From positions 12,302 to 20,051 of the forward strand of contig DCGJ01000126.1 of the NCBI GenBank assembly GCA_002315495.1: DNA of 7,750 nucleotides, given 5' to 3'. Source of the stretch: Lachnoclostridium sp. UBA1781. Lineage in GTDB: Bacteria; Bacillota; Clostridia; Lachnospirales; Lachnospiraceae. A model generated the notes under the pieces. The model did not search any database, was not told the origin of the DNA, and saw nothing but the letters and a program-made list of their open reading frames with translations. The translations under genes were made by a program, and so were the position numbers. Below, in pieces: positions 1-6,144 of this stretch; position 1 is the first letter of the stretch, and every line of letters begins with the position of its first letter.

Positions 1-2
1 CG

Positions 3-104
3 AGGACTCATTTTTTTGCGAGCGGCCTTTCAATGCTAAAACTGATATTGGACAATGTGATAATTACCACTGCCATGGGGGCAGAAACGAACGATGAAAC
101 ATGA
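3..104 (+). CDS. Possible 3' end of an upstream gene cut by the window edge (weak)
   Basis: The third frame is open from the left edge to a TGA at 102-104 and would give about 33 residues. Part of it, around SGLSMLKLILDNV followed by a G and a T with similar spacing, loosely recalls the C-terminal end of small GHKL-type ATPases of the SpoIIAB/RsbW kind. This is a comparison from memory and the glycine motif is not intact. The second frame is also open from the edge to 97, so an open frame of this length is not by itself evidence of coding. An in-frame ATG at 33 has no convincing ribosome binding site. The alternative is simply non-coding leader DNA. Confidence 0.18.
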   Translation, partial: RTHFFASGLSMLKLILDNVIITTAMGAETNDET

Positions 105-110
105 TATCAT
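102..110 (+). promoter_or_regulatory. Possible extended -10 promoter for the secreted protein/ABC unit
   Basis: TGATATCAT reads as a TGn extension plus a -10 hexamer TATCAT (5 of 6 matches to TATAAT). Transcription would start near 117 and give a leader of about 35 bases. No good -35 is seen 16-18 bases upstream, so this depends on the extended -10 alone. The hexamer sits inside a perfect 10-bp palindrome (ATGATATCAT, 101-110), which could be chance or an operator half. Confidence 0.3.
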
Positions 111-152
111 AGATTTTACCAGTATTCTAATTGATGGAAGGAGAATAATATT

Positions 153-563
153 ATGAAAACAAAAAGAAAGTGCTTTGCAATGGGCTGGGTGTGTGCTATG
201 CTTATTTTTATTGGAATAGCAATGGCAAAAGAAGATTATGATTTCGATGTAAGTTCCGCTTCTGTTTCTGCAGCGGTGTGGGGGCGCGTTTCTTACATAG
301 ATAATTCGGTTTTTGATGATTCCGTGATTTATAATATGCATTTGTATGGGAATGATTCATATTTAATCACTTTTTCGAATCGTGCCTCAATGCTTATGAA
401 AGCAAAGAAGGGCACGAAAGTAAGAAACACAAAGAGCGTATATGTATATTATTCCAGTTCTAATATAACTACACAAACATGGGATGTAAGTTCTTCAGCG
501 AATAACTTGGTTGTTGATATTACAATTGAAGGAGTAACACAAACGCACTCATTAACTGATTAA
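153..563 (+). CDS. Small secreted protein of unknown family, candidate cargo or partner of the adjacent ABC transporter
   Basis: I do not recognise the family. The 136-aa product begins with a classical Sec signal peptide: basic residues K2, K4, R5, K6, a hydrophobic core at about 8-24, and a likely cleavage after A25 (AMA). The mature part, about 111 residues, has no cysteine, so it is not a lipoprotein and has no disulfides. It is rich in Ser, Thr, Asn, Tyr and Val with alternating patterns suggesting beta-strands, and has a VWG near 42-44, a basic KAKKGTK patch at 83-89 and a serine-rich turn at 113-116. The start is supported by AAGGAG at 138-143, 9 bases before the ATG. It ends with tandem TAA codons (561-566), and the permease begins 28 bases later. 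By position it matches the secreted peptide gene of lactococcin 972-type clusters, or small secreted proteins next to bacteriocin-type ABC permeases, but I cannot confirm either family from residues. It could be a bacteriocin, a signal, a sensor partner or a surface protein. The gene is AT-rich: one sampled 60-base line has 17 G+C. Confidence 0.85.
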   Translation: MKTKRKCFAMGWVCAMLIFIGIAMAKEDYDFDVSSASVSAAVWGRVSYIDNSVFDDSVIYNMHLYGNDSYLITFSNRASMLMKAKKGTKVRNTKSVYVYYSSSNITTQTWDVSSSANNLVVDITIEGVTQTHSLTD

Positions 564-566
564 TAA

Positions 567-591
567 CTGAAAATACAAGGGGGCTTTTCGG
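567..591 (+). promoter_or_regulatory. Small hairpin with the permease ribosome binding site in its loop
   Basis: CTGAAAA (567-573) can pair with TTTTCGG (585-591) over 7 bp including one U-G pair. The loop (574-584) carries the Shine-Dalgarno AAGGGGG (577-583) of the permease gene, and the ATG follows immediately at 592. The stem is mostly A-U and so not very stable. It could modulate permease translation relative to the secreted protein, but that is inference. Confidence 0.35.
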
Positions 592-3021
592 ATGAAATTT
601 CGAAGTATGGTGACGATTGCATGCGACTACATTATGCAAAAACCGAAACGTTTTATTGCAGGGCTTTTTTTGCTTTTTCTCACCATGATATCAGTAGGAA
701 TGGCATGTTTAATGGATGCATCTTCTTCCTATCAGCGTCTTTCCTGTGAAAAATCTCTCCGTTATACAGTTGATAATGTGGGGTTATGCTCTGTGGAATT
801 AAATGTGAATTCCGTTGAGAATCGGCAAAAAATCTCTGCCCTTATAAGTCAAATTGAAGGAATTGATTTTTTTGATAATGGCGCGGTATACTTGGACGAC
901 AGCACTATTTGGGGTGAATGTTCAACCATTCAAGCAGGACGATATATAAATAATTATTTGGAAATGCCGGATCGGGCTGTTGAAATCACCCGAATGAGTG
1001 AGGAGGCTTGGAATGGATACCGCCTTCAAATTATAACCGGAGAGGAGCCGAGTAAGGTTTCGGATGAGAGTGTAACTCCCGTTTATTTGGGATATCAATT
1101 GAAAGATTGTTTTGAGGTTGGAACAATTTTAGAGAATAAGGATGAAAACGGGCGAGTATATGAACGTTATCTGATAGCGGGCGTTCTGCAAAAAGGTAGT
1201 CGACTGATACCTATGAGCGACAGTATTGGTGGTGTACCATCGGGAACCAATACGGATTATATGATTGTTGTAAGTCAAAAGGAAAAATCGTATGATTGGT
1301 TTCGATTTTTTGTGAAATCCGGGAGCTCTTTTGAAGAAATTCGCGAACAATTGATGTCTGCAGCAAAAAAAGTAGATGGAAAGGCAGATGTTGTTAGTTA
1401 TTTTGAGTCATTTTGTGCAGAAAAGGAAAACAACAGACGTAAATCAGCTTTGTTCTTATACAGCGGAATTGCTTTGGCGATAACTTCTCTTGTCGTTCTT
1501 TGCGTTTGCTGTATTATGGAAATGATGGATAATGTTGGTACAATATCAGTTTGGTATGTAAATGGGGCGTCCAGGAACGACATGGCTTGCATTTTCTGGT
1601 TACAAAGGATAATTATGTTCTTTCCGGCTGCCGGACTTTCTTTTTGCACGCTGGTATTCATCGGAAAAAGGCAGTTTGACGGATTTCAAAGGTGGAGCCT
1701 TTTTCAATTGATTCTCCGGCAGAGAGTTATCCCTATCGTGTTACTATGCGGCGTTTTTGTTAGTGTGGTATCGGTCGTTGTTCCGTTTTTGTCTTTTTTG
1801 CGGAAGCAACCTTGCGAAATTAAAAATGATATTGGTGTGATGACGAAAGTGTCTGTTATGGGTGTTCGTGACATTGTGGTTTCTGGAATTTTGTGCTGTA
1901 TTATTATTCTAGTTACCGGGATGTTTACTTTTATCTACGCGCAGGGGCGTCAATTGGAACAACTCAACCGGGAGGTAACGCTGACCGGTTCTTACTCCCA
2001 CCAAGTGGAGTTAGGACTTGAACTGGAATGGGACCGTTACATAGTAAATGGTGAAATTGATAATAACCGCATCATGGATACAGCGATTCAATTTGTGGAG
2101 TTTGCCGAGAGTCTTCAGATGTATCCTGTGGGAATCTTATTGTTTGAGAATCAGCTAATTGCTCAGCCTTATCGTTACGCGATGACGGGAATTTGTCTTA
2201 CAAACGCGGAATTACCGTGTGTTTTGTATCGTGGCGAGGTCAGCTTGGAAACAGCGGGAGTTTATCTTTCTCGGGACTTAATTGAGTATTTGCCATGTGC
2301 GGACAATGGACAGAAGTATGTGCTTATGAACGGCAATAATTTGACCGTATTGGGCGAAATTGAGACGAAGGTTGACGAGCAGCCGGCTATGTTTCTGTTT
2401 TTTTCAACTTTGTCACAAGAACAAAGGATTACTATGATTGAAAGCATTCTCAGGGAGCGTGTCAAGTCCTTTCAAGAGCCTTTTGTAATCGCTGTTGGAA
2501 GTAATGACGAAGGAACGGAGATAATGACGGAGGCGTTATCGATATTAGAAAACAATGAGTATTTTTATATTCAACCATTATCTGCTGAAAATGCGGTTGA
2601 AAGTCTATCGGACAACAGAGATGAGATTCAAATCCGACTTCGATGGAAAATCTATGTGAATCTGCTGGTTGTTGTCTTTGGGGTTTTGTGTATGTGGTAT
2701 GTGCTTACGTTGTGGGTACAGCGTAGAAAAAAAGACTATCTTATTATGTTTTCGTTTGGAATGTCTTACAGAAGAATTCTAGGGAAGATATATTGGGAAA
2801 TGACGAAAATATATCTGGCTGGGATATGTTTAGTGATTGCTTGTGGAGAGGTCATTTTTTTCGTGATTGGGAAAAGTAGGATGGCTTTTTTGAGCGCGAT
2901 AGGCATTGTTTCATTTTGTTTTTGGATGATTTTTATGCTTGTGGTCACATGTAATCTTTATCAAAATCTTAGGATGAAAAATGTCGTCAGCGGAATAAAG
3001 GGACTGCGCGGAGAGGAGTAA
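592..3021 (+). CDS. FtsX/MacB-type ABC transporter permease with two large extracellular domains (bacteriocin-type exporter candidate)
   Basis: This is the membrane subunit of an ABC transporter, working with the ATPase encoded 3 bases downstream. The 809-aa protein shows a duplicated layout. TM1 (about 21-41) is followed by an extracellular domain (42-286) and TM2-4 (about 287-309, 335-357, 379-403). TM5 (about 427-449) is followed by a second extracellular domain (450-686) and TM6-8 (about 687-709, 739-759, 767-789). The cytoplasmic loops after TM2 and TM6 carry the FtsX-like coupling segment: SVWYVNGASRNDM at 319-331, and a matching FSFGMSYRRIL at 720-730. Such permeases move substrates at the outer face by mechanotransmission rather than through a classical channel; they act in lipoprotein release, bacteriocin export or peptide-antibiotic resistance. 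Size and neighbours resemble the bacteriocin-associated integral membrane proteins (DUF1430-type) of lactococcin 972 clusters, which I infer from layout and not from a domain search. The start has AAGGGGG at 577-583, 8 bases upstream. The frame is intact. Confidence 0.85.
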   Translation: MKFRSMVTIACDYIMQKPKRFIAGLFLLFLTMISVGMACLMDASSSYQRLSCEKSLRYTVDNVGLCSVELNVNSVENRQKISALISQIEGIDFFDNGAVYLDDSTIWGECSTIQAGRYINNYLEMPDRAVEITRMSEEAWNGYRLQIITGEEPSKVSDESVTPVYLGYQLKDCFEVGTILENKDENGRVYERYLIAGVLQKGSRLIPMSDSIGGVPSGTNTDYMIVVSQKEKSYDWFRFFVKSGSSFEEIREQLMSAAKKVDGKADVVSYFESFCAEKENNRRKSALFLYSGIALAITSLVVLCVCCIMEMMDNVGTISVWYVNGASRNDMACIFWLQRIIMFFPAAGLSFCTLVFIGKRQFDGFQRWSLFQLILRQRVIPIVLLCGVFVSVVSVVVPFLSFLRKQPCEIKNDIGVMTKVSVMGVRDIVVSGILCCIIILVTGMFTFIYAQGRQLEQLNREVTLTGSYSHQVELGLELEWDRYIVNGEIDNNRIMDTAIQFVEFAESLQMYPVGILLFENQLIAQPYRYAMTGICLTNAELPCVLYRGEVSLETAGVYLSRDLIEYLPCADNGQKYVLMNGNNLTVLGEIETKVDEQPAMFLFFSTLSQEQRITMIESILRERVKSFQEPFVIAVGSNDEGTEIMTEALSILENNEYFYIQPLSAENAVESLSDNRDEIQIRLRWKIYVNLLVVVFGVLCMWYVLTLWVQRRKKDYLIMFSFGMSYRRILGKIYWEMTKIYLAGICLVIACGEVIFFVIGKSRMAFLSAIGIVSFCFWMIFMLVVTCNLYQNLRMKNVVSGIKGLRGEE

Positions 3022-3024
3022 GAA

Positions 3025-3693
3025 ATGGAGTTGCTGTCGGTAGTAGGACTAAAAAAAACATACGAGAAGCGAAATCAGGTTTCGTTTGCATTAAATGGAA
3101 TTGATTTAAGCATCAATAAAGGGGAATATGTGTCTATTATGGGCGCATCCGGATCAGGAAAATCCACATTACTTCAGATATTGGGTGGTATGGATCGTGC
3201 TAGTTCAGGGAAATATATCTTTCGTGGGGAGTGCGTTTCGGATTATAATGATAGCCGTCTTCATCTGTTTAGGAGGAACAATATTAGTTTTGTGTTTCAG
3301 AATTTTGCTTTGATGAATTATTACAATGTGGAGGAAAATGTTGAGGTTCCGCTTATTGCTAAAGGCATAGAAAAGAAAAAGAGGAATGAAATTGTTGCTA
3401 ATGCTTTGAAACAGGTTGGTATACTTGATCTGGCCACAAAAAATGTGACACATATTTCCGGAGGAGAGCAGCAACGCTGTGCAATTGCCAGAGCAATTGC
3501 CTCGGATAACGAGCTGGTTCTGGCTGATGAGCCGACCGGGGCATTGGATTCGAATACCGGGAAGGAGATTATGGATTGCTTCGAGACTCTCCGAAGAGAA
3601 GGGAAAACGATTCTTGTTGTAACACATGATTTGAACATTGCAAAAAGAGCGGATCGAATTGTATACTTACAAGATGGGCGGGTTGTACAGTGA
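3025..3693 (+). CDS. ABC transporter ATP-binding protein, LolD/MacB family
   Basis: This is the cytoplasmic ATPase that powers the permease encoded just upstream. At 222 aa it has the usual single-domain length. All key motifs are present: Walker A GASGSGKST at 40-48, Q-loop Gln92, signature ISGGEQQR at 144-151, Walker B LVLADEP at 164-170 with catalytic Glu169, D-loop ALDS at 173-176, and switch His201 in THD. The short form ending in YLQDGRVVQ and the TGALDS motif are typical of the MacB/LolD/BceA branch, which pairs with FtsX-like permeases. The ATG lies 3 bases after the permease stop, and its ribosome binding site GAGAGGAG (3011-3018) lies inside the end of the permease gene, so the two are translationally linked. 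No second permease or ATPase is present, so the complex would be one large permease (possibly equal to two fused half-permeases) with an ATPase dimer. Confidence 0.95.
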   Translation: MELLSVVGLKKTYEKRNQVSFALNGIDLSINKGEYVSIMGASGSGKSTLLQILGGMDRASSGKYIFRGECVSDYNDSRLHLFRRNNISFVFQNFALMNYYNVEENVEVPLIAKGIEKKKRNEIVANALKQVGILDLATKNVTHISGGEQQRCAIARAIASDNELVLADEPTGALDSNTGKEIMDCFETLRREGKTILVVTHDLNIAKRADRIVYLQDGRVVQ

Positions 3694-3753
3694 AAAAAGA
3701 GATACGTTACTATTTCATAACTTGTACTTGGCAAAGAGATATATTGTCACTGC

Positions 3754-3782
3754 TTGCATAATCCGCATTTTTTTGATATACT
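3754..3782 (+). promoter_or_regulatory. Promoter for asp23: TTGCAT, 17-bp spacer, extended -10 TGATATACT
   Basis: The -35 candidate TTGCAT (3754-3759) is weak, but after exactly 17 bases comes TATACT (3777-3782, 5 of 6 matches), preceded by the TGn extension at 3774-3776. A sigma-A type start near 3789 would give a leader of about 86 bases for asp23. A T-run (3768-3774) lies in the spacer. This is the best promoter match in the window and explains why the core block is separate from the ABC genes. Confidence 0.6.
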
Positions 3783-3796
3783 CACAATGTGTGCAG

Positions 3797-3818
3797 ACTC
3801 GATTTTTATGATTCGAGT
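3797..3818 (+). other. 5'-UTR hairpin upstream of asp23
   Basis: ACTCGA (3797-3802) is perfectly complementary to TCGAGT (3813-3818) around a 10-base AT-rich loop. It begins about 8 bases after the predicted transcription start. It has no T-run after it, so it is not an intrinsic terminator on this strand. It may stabilise the mRNA 5' end or be part of an operator; six base pairs can also arise by chance. Confidence 0.35.
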
Positions 3819-3874
3819 GTAATGAAACAAAAAATGACTTCAATCAAATATATATGATACGGGAGGTACTTATT

Positions 3875-4261
3875 ATGGCAAAGGAAAACCAGCCACAATA
3901 CGACGCTCACCTTCATCTGGACGATGTGGATGGAGATGTTAAGATTGGAAATGATGTTATCGCTGCAATCGCAGGCTTGGCCGCTACGGAAGTAGAGGGC
4001 GTTGCGAGAATGGCAAGCGGTTTGACCAATGAATTGATTGGTAAACTCGGTATGAAGAACCAGCGCGCAGGTGTTGAGATTCGGATTGAAGAGGACCATG
4101 TCAGTGCAGAGCTTTCCATTATCATTCGATATGGTTATAGTATTCCAAAGACTGCAAAGGCAATTCAGGAAAGAGTAAAGAGTGCTGTTGACAGCATGAC
4201 AGGGCTTGCGATGGATCAGGTAAATGTTCATATCGTAGGCGTGGACATTGAAAAGGCGTAG
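3875..4261 (+). CDS. yqhY: Asp23/Gls24 family protein, YqhY type
   Basis: This is a 128-aa cytoplasmic protein of the Asp23 (alkaline shock protein 23/Gls24) family. The family features are visible: the GNDVIAAIAGLAATEVEGV segment at 25-43, then MASGL, and the later VEIRIEEDHVSAELSIIIRYGYSIP strand pair at about 67-91, followed by the amphipathic helix with AIQERVKSAVDSMTGL at 96-111 and a final VNVHIVGVDI strand. In B. subtilis the member in the same place beside nusB is YqhY, whose loss has been linked to imbalance of fatty acid synthesis (accBC neighbourhood); whether that role holds here is inference. The start at 3875 is chosen over an in-frame ATG at 3854 because GGGAGGT (3861-3867) sits 7 bases before it and the protein then begins MAKENQ, like its homologues. 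It has its own promoter upstream and a terminator 15 bases downstream, so it can be made as a single-gene transcript. Confidence 0.92.
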   Translation: MAKENQPQYDAHLHLDDVDGDVKIGNDVIAAIAGLAATEVEGVARMASGLTNELIGKLGMKNQRAGVEIRIEEDHVSAELSIIIRYGYSIPKTAKAIQERVKSAVDSMTGLAMDQVNVHIVGVDIEKA

Positions 4262-4276
4262 AAGGAAAAACACTTG

Positions 4277-4312
4277 GGAAGCGGTCCTTTTGCGGTCGCT
4301 TCCTATTTTTTT
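4277..4312 (+). terminator. Intrinsic terminator between asp23 and nusB
   Basis: GGAAGCG (4277-4283) pairs with CGCTTCC (4297-4303). The stem can extend inward by G-U, U-G and C-G pairs to 10 bp with a 7-base loop (4287-4293). A run of seven T follows at 4306-4312. The nusB Shine-Dalgarno GGAGGT starts at 4315, so the terminator ends essentially at the nusB translation start and any nusB mRNA starting upstream must have passed it. Confidence 0.8.
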
Positions 4313-4324
4313 ACGGAGGTATTC

Positions 4325-4849
4325 ATGGAAGAGAATATTCAGATTCGAACCAAATTAGGTCAGGCAGCAAAGAGAAATTTTGTATTCCGTATGTTGTTTT
4401 TGGGTGAGTTTTATCCAAAGGCAGAGGTGGCGGAGCAGCAGCGCATTTACCTGGAGACACAGACGGTTTCCGACGAGAAGATTGCGGAGCTTCTGGCAAA
4501 GGTAGAAGAGGACGACGAAAAGGAGAACGGTGAGATTCGTATTACCGAAGAGCTCGCGAAGGAACTGATGGACCGCGTGTCCAAGATTTCCGACGTGCTT
4601 GGCGATGTGGATTCAGTGATTGAAAAGGCCAGCGTCGGCTGGGACCTGAAGCGTATCGGTAAGCCGGAGCTTTGCATCCTGCGTGTCGGTGTCTACGAGA
4701 TTTTGTGGGATGAGCAGATTCCGGATGCTGTTGCGGTAAATGAGGCCGTTGAGCTTGCAAAGAAGTATGGACAGGAGCAGTCCGCAAGCTTTGTAAATGC
4801 AATCCTTTCAAAGGTTGTGAAGAAGCATGGCACAGACGAAAGCGTATAG
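4325..4849 (+). CDS. nusB: Transcription antitermination factor NusB
   Basis: NusB binds boxA RNA together with S10/NusE to promote processive antitermination, mainly of rRNA operons. The 174-aa product is longer than E. coli NusB (139 aa). The N-terminal helix has the basic RNA-binding pattern (KLGQAAKRNFVFRMLFLGEF, 10-29), and the C-terminal half is highly typical: GWDLKRIGKPELCILRVGVYEIL at 105-127, IPDAVAVNEAVELAKKYG at 132-149 and FVNAILSKV at 156-164. The extra length is an acidic linker around 61-76 (EEDDEKENGE...), seen in some clostridial NusB proteins. The start at 4325 is chosen over an upstream TTG (4274) because GGAGGT at 4315-4320 sits just before it; the upstream frame runs through the terminator. 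The 3' end overlaps xseA by 23 bp. Expression probably depends on read-through of the terminator directly upstream. Confidence 0.95.
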   Translation: MEENIQIRTKLGQAAKRNFVFRMLFLGEFYPKAEVAEQQRIYLETQTVSDEKIAELLAKVEEDDEKENGEIRITEELAKELMDRVSKISDVLGDVDSVIEKASVGWDLKRIGKPELCILRVGVYEILWDEQIPDAVAVNEAVELAKKYGQEQSASFVNAILSKVVKKHGTDESV

Positions 4850-6122
4850 TGTATCCGCGGTAAACAGCCATATTCGTATTCTTATGGCCGGAGACCGTGC
4901 ACTGAAAAACTTAACGGTAGCCGGTGAAATCTCGAACTATAAGCCACATCCGTCGGGGCATGTGTATTTTACGCTGAAGGATGCCAAAAGCCAGATGAAG
5001 ACGGTTATGTGGAGTTCCTCGACATATACCGGCATTCATCATCGTCTGGCGGATGGACAAAAGGTTTTGGTAACCGGAGATGTTGTCTGCTACGATGCAG
5101 GCGGCTATTATCAGCTTCAGGCGGTGGATATTCGGTTAGAGGGCGCGGGCGACCTTTACGAAGAGTTTGAGAAACTGAAAGCGAAGCTCGATGCGGAAGG
5201 TTTGTTTGAAATTGATCATAAACTTCCGATTCCGTCTTTTCCGCGAACGATTGGAATTGTAACCGCAAGACAGGGGGACGCACTTCGGGATATTGTTAGT
5301 ACGCTGAAGCGAAGGAATCCTTATGTACAGCCGATTTTATGCCCGGCTAAAGTCCAGGGCGACGGTGCGGCGCAGTCTGTTTGCAAAGCCATTCGTGTTC
5401 TTGAAAGCAGACAGGTGGATCTGATTTTGGTCTGTCGTGGTGGCGGCTCCATTGAGGATTTGTGGGCATTTAACGGAGAAATGGTAGCGCGATGCGTATA
5501 TGACTGTCGTGTGCCGATTATATCCGGTGTTGGACATGAGCCGGACCGGACCATCATTGATTTTGTTTCGGACCTTCGGGCTCCGACGCCGACCGGCGCG
5601 GCTGAGATGGCGGTGAAGCCGGTGGCGGATATCGAAGCAGAGCTGGTGGATTGTCATGTGGCGCTGACTTCAGCAATGATGAGTTATATGGAGAAGCTTC
5701 GTCTTCATACGGAGCATACAGGTAAGCTGCTAAATGCGCAGTCCCCGCGAAATCGTTTGGAACGAAGAAGGGAACAGGTGGATCAAACCGGCGACCGACT
5801 TCATCGGGATATGCGAAAACTCCTGGAGCAGCTTCGGATGCGTACAAATCCGGAAGAGCAGGCAAAGCGGCTTCGCGTGAATCTGCAGCATTGCCTGACA
5901 CGGTATCACCTGATGGTGCAAAATGGCGCTAAGCAGCTGGAGGCGTTATCGCCGTTACAGAAGATTTCCAAGGGCTATGGCTATCTGACGGATGCGAAGG
6001 GAAATGCGCTGGAGTCGGTGGAAAGCATTTCCACGGGAGATAGCATTGATGTATACATTCGAGACGGGAAGCTGTCTGCGACGGTAAATGAGATAGAGCA
6101 GCAGACCGTATTCGAGGAATAG
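4827..6122 (+). CDS. xseA: Exodeoxyribonuclease VII large subunit
   Basis: This is the catalytic subunit of exonuclease VII, which degrades single-stranded DNA from both ends into short oligonucleotides and acts in DNA repair; it works with several XseB subunits. The 431 residues fit the family length. An N-terminal OB-fold occupies about 5-105 (VAGEISNYKPHPSGHVYFTLKD at 31-52). The catalytic core follows, with GIVTARQGDALRDI at 143-156, RGGGSIEDLWAFN at 204-216 and GVGHEPDRTIIDFVSDLRAPTPTGAAE at 234-260. A long charged coiled-coil region spans about 265-375, and the C-terminal LSPLQKISKGYGYL (374-387) matches the conserved SPL...GY motif. The ATG lies 23 bp inside nusB, and only a weak purine stretch (AAGG at 4811-4814, GAAGAAG just before the start) precedes it, so it probably relies on coupling to nusB translation. 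Confidence 0.96.
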   Translation: MAQTKAYSVSAVNSHIRILMAGDRALKNLTVAGEISNYKPHPSGHVYFTLKDAKSQMKTVMWSSSTYTGIHHRLADGQKVLVTGDVVCYDAGGYYQLQAVDIRLEGAGDLYEEFEKLKAKLDAEGLFEIDHKLPIPSFPRTIGIVTARQGDALRDIVSTLKRRNPYVQPILCPAKVQGDGAAQSVCKAIRVLESRQVDLILVCRGGGSIEDLWAFNGEMVARCVYDCRVPIISGVGHEPDRTIIDFVSDLRAPTPTGAAEMAVKPVADIEAELVDCHVALTSAMMSYMEKLRLHTEHTGKLLNAQSPRNRLERRREQVDQTGDRLHRDMRKLLEQLRMRTNPEEQAKRLRVNLQHCLTRYHLMVQNGAKQLEALSPLQKISKGYGYLTDAKGNALESVESISTGDSIDVYIRDGKLSATVNEIEQQTVFEE

Positions 6123-6144
6123 GAATAGAAAGTGAGAGGTACCT

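Noticed and set aside
70..84. Inverted repeat CTGCC/GGCAG with a 5-base loop
   Set aside because: The stem has only 5 bp and no T-run, so it supports neither a terminator nor a clear operator.
36..341. Minus-strand open frame of about 101 codons over the signal peptide gene
   Set aside because: It lies opposite the start of a plus-strand gene with a clear ribosome binding site and signal peptide, has no ribosome binding site of its own, and its composition is that of an antisense shadow.
3205..3734. Minus-strand open frames opposite the ABC ATPase
   Set aside because: The plus-strand frame holds every ABC ATPase motif. The reverse frames have no recognisable domain.
3694..3776. Terminator for the ABC genes, suggested by the T-run at 3768-3774
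   Set aside because: No stable stem precedes the T-run, and it falls in the spacer of the asp23 promoter.
3822..3857. Eleven-codon open frame (ATG at 3822, TGA at 3855) in the asp23 leader, possible leader peptide
   Set aside because: Its ribosome binding site is poor and too close, it has no run of regulatory codons, and there is no alternative hairpin pair that would make an attenuator.
3854..3874. Upstream in-frame ATG giving a 135-aa Asp23 protein
   Set aside because: The strong GGGAGGT lies between this ATG and the one at 3875, so the later start is used.
4230..4324. boxA-like sequence before nusB, which would support NusB autoregulation
   Set aside because: The nearest match (GTCCTTTTG at about 4284-4292) is poor and lies within the terminator stem-loop; not convincing.
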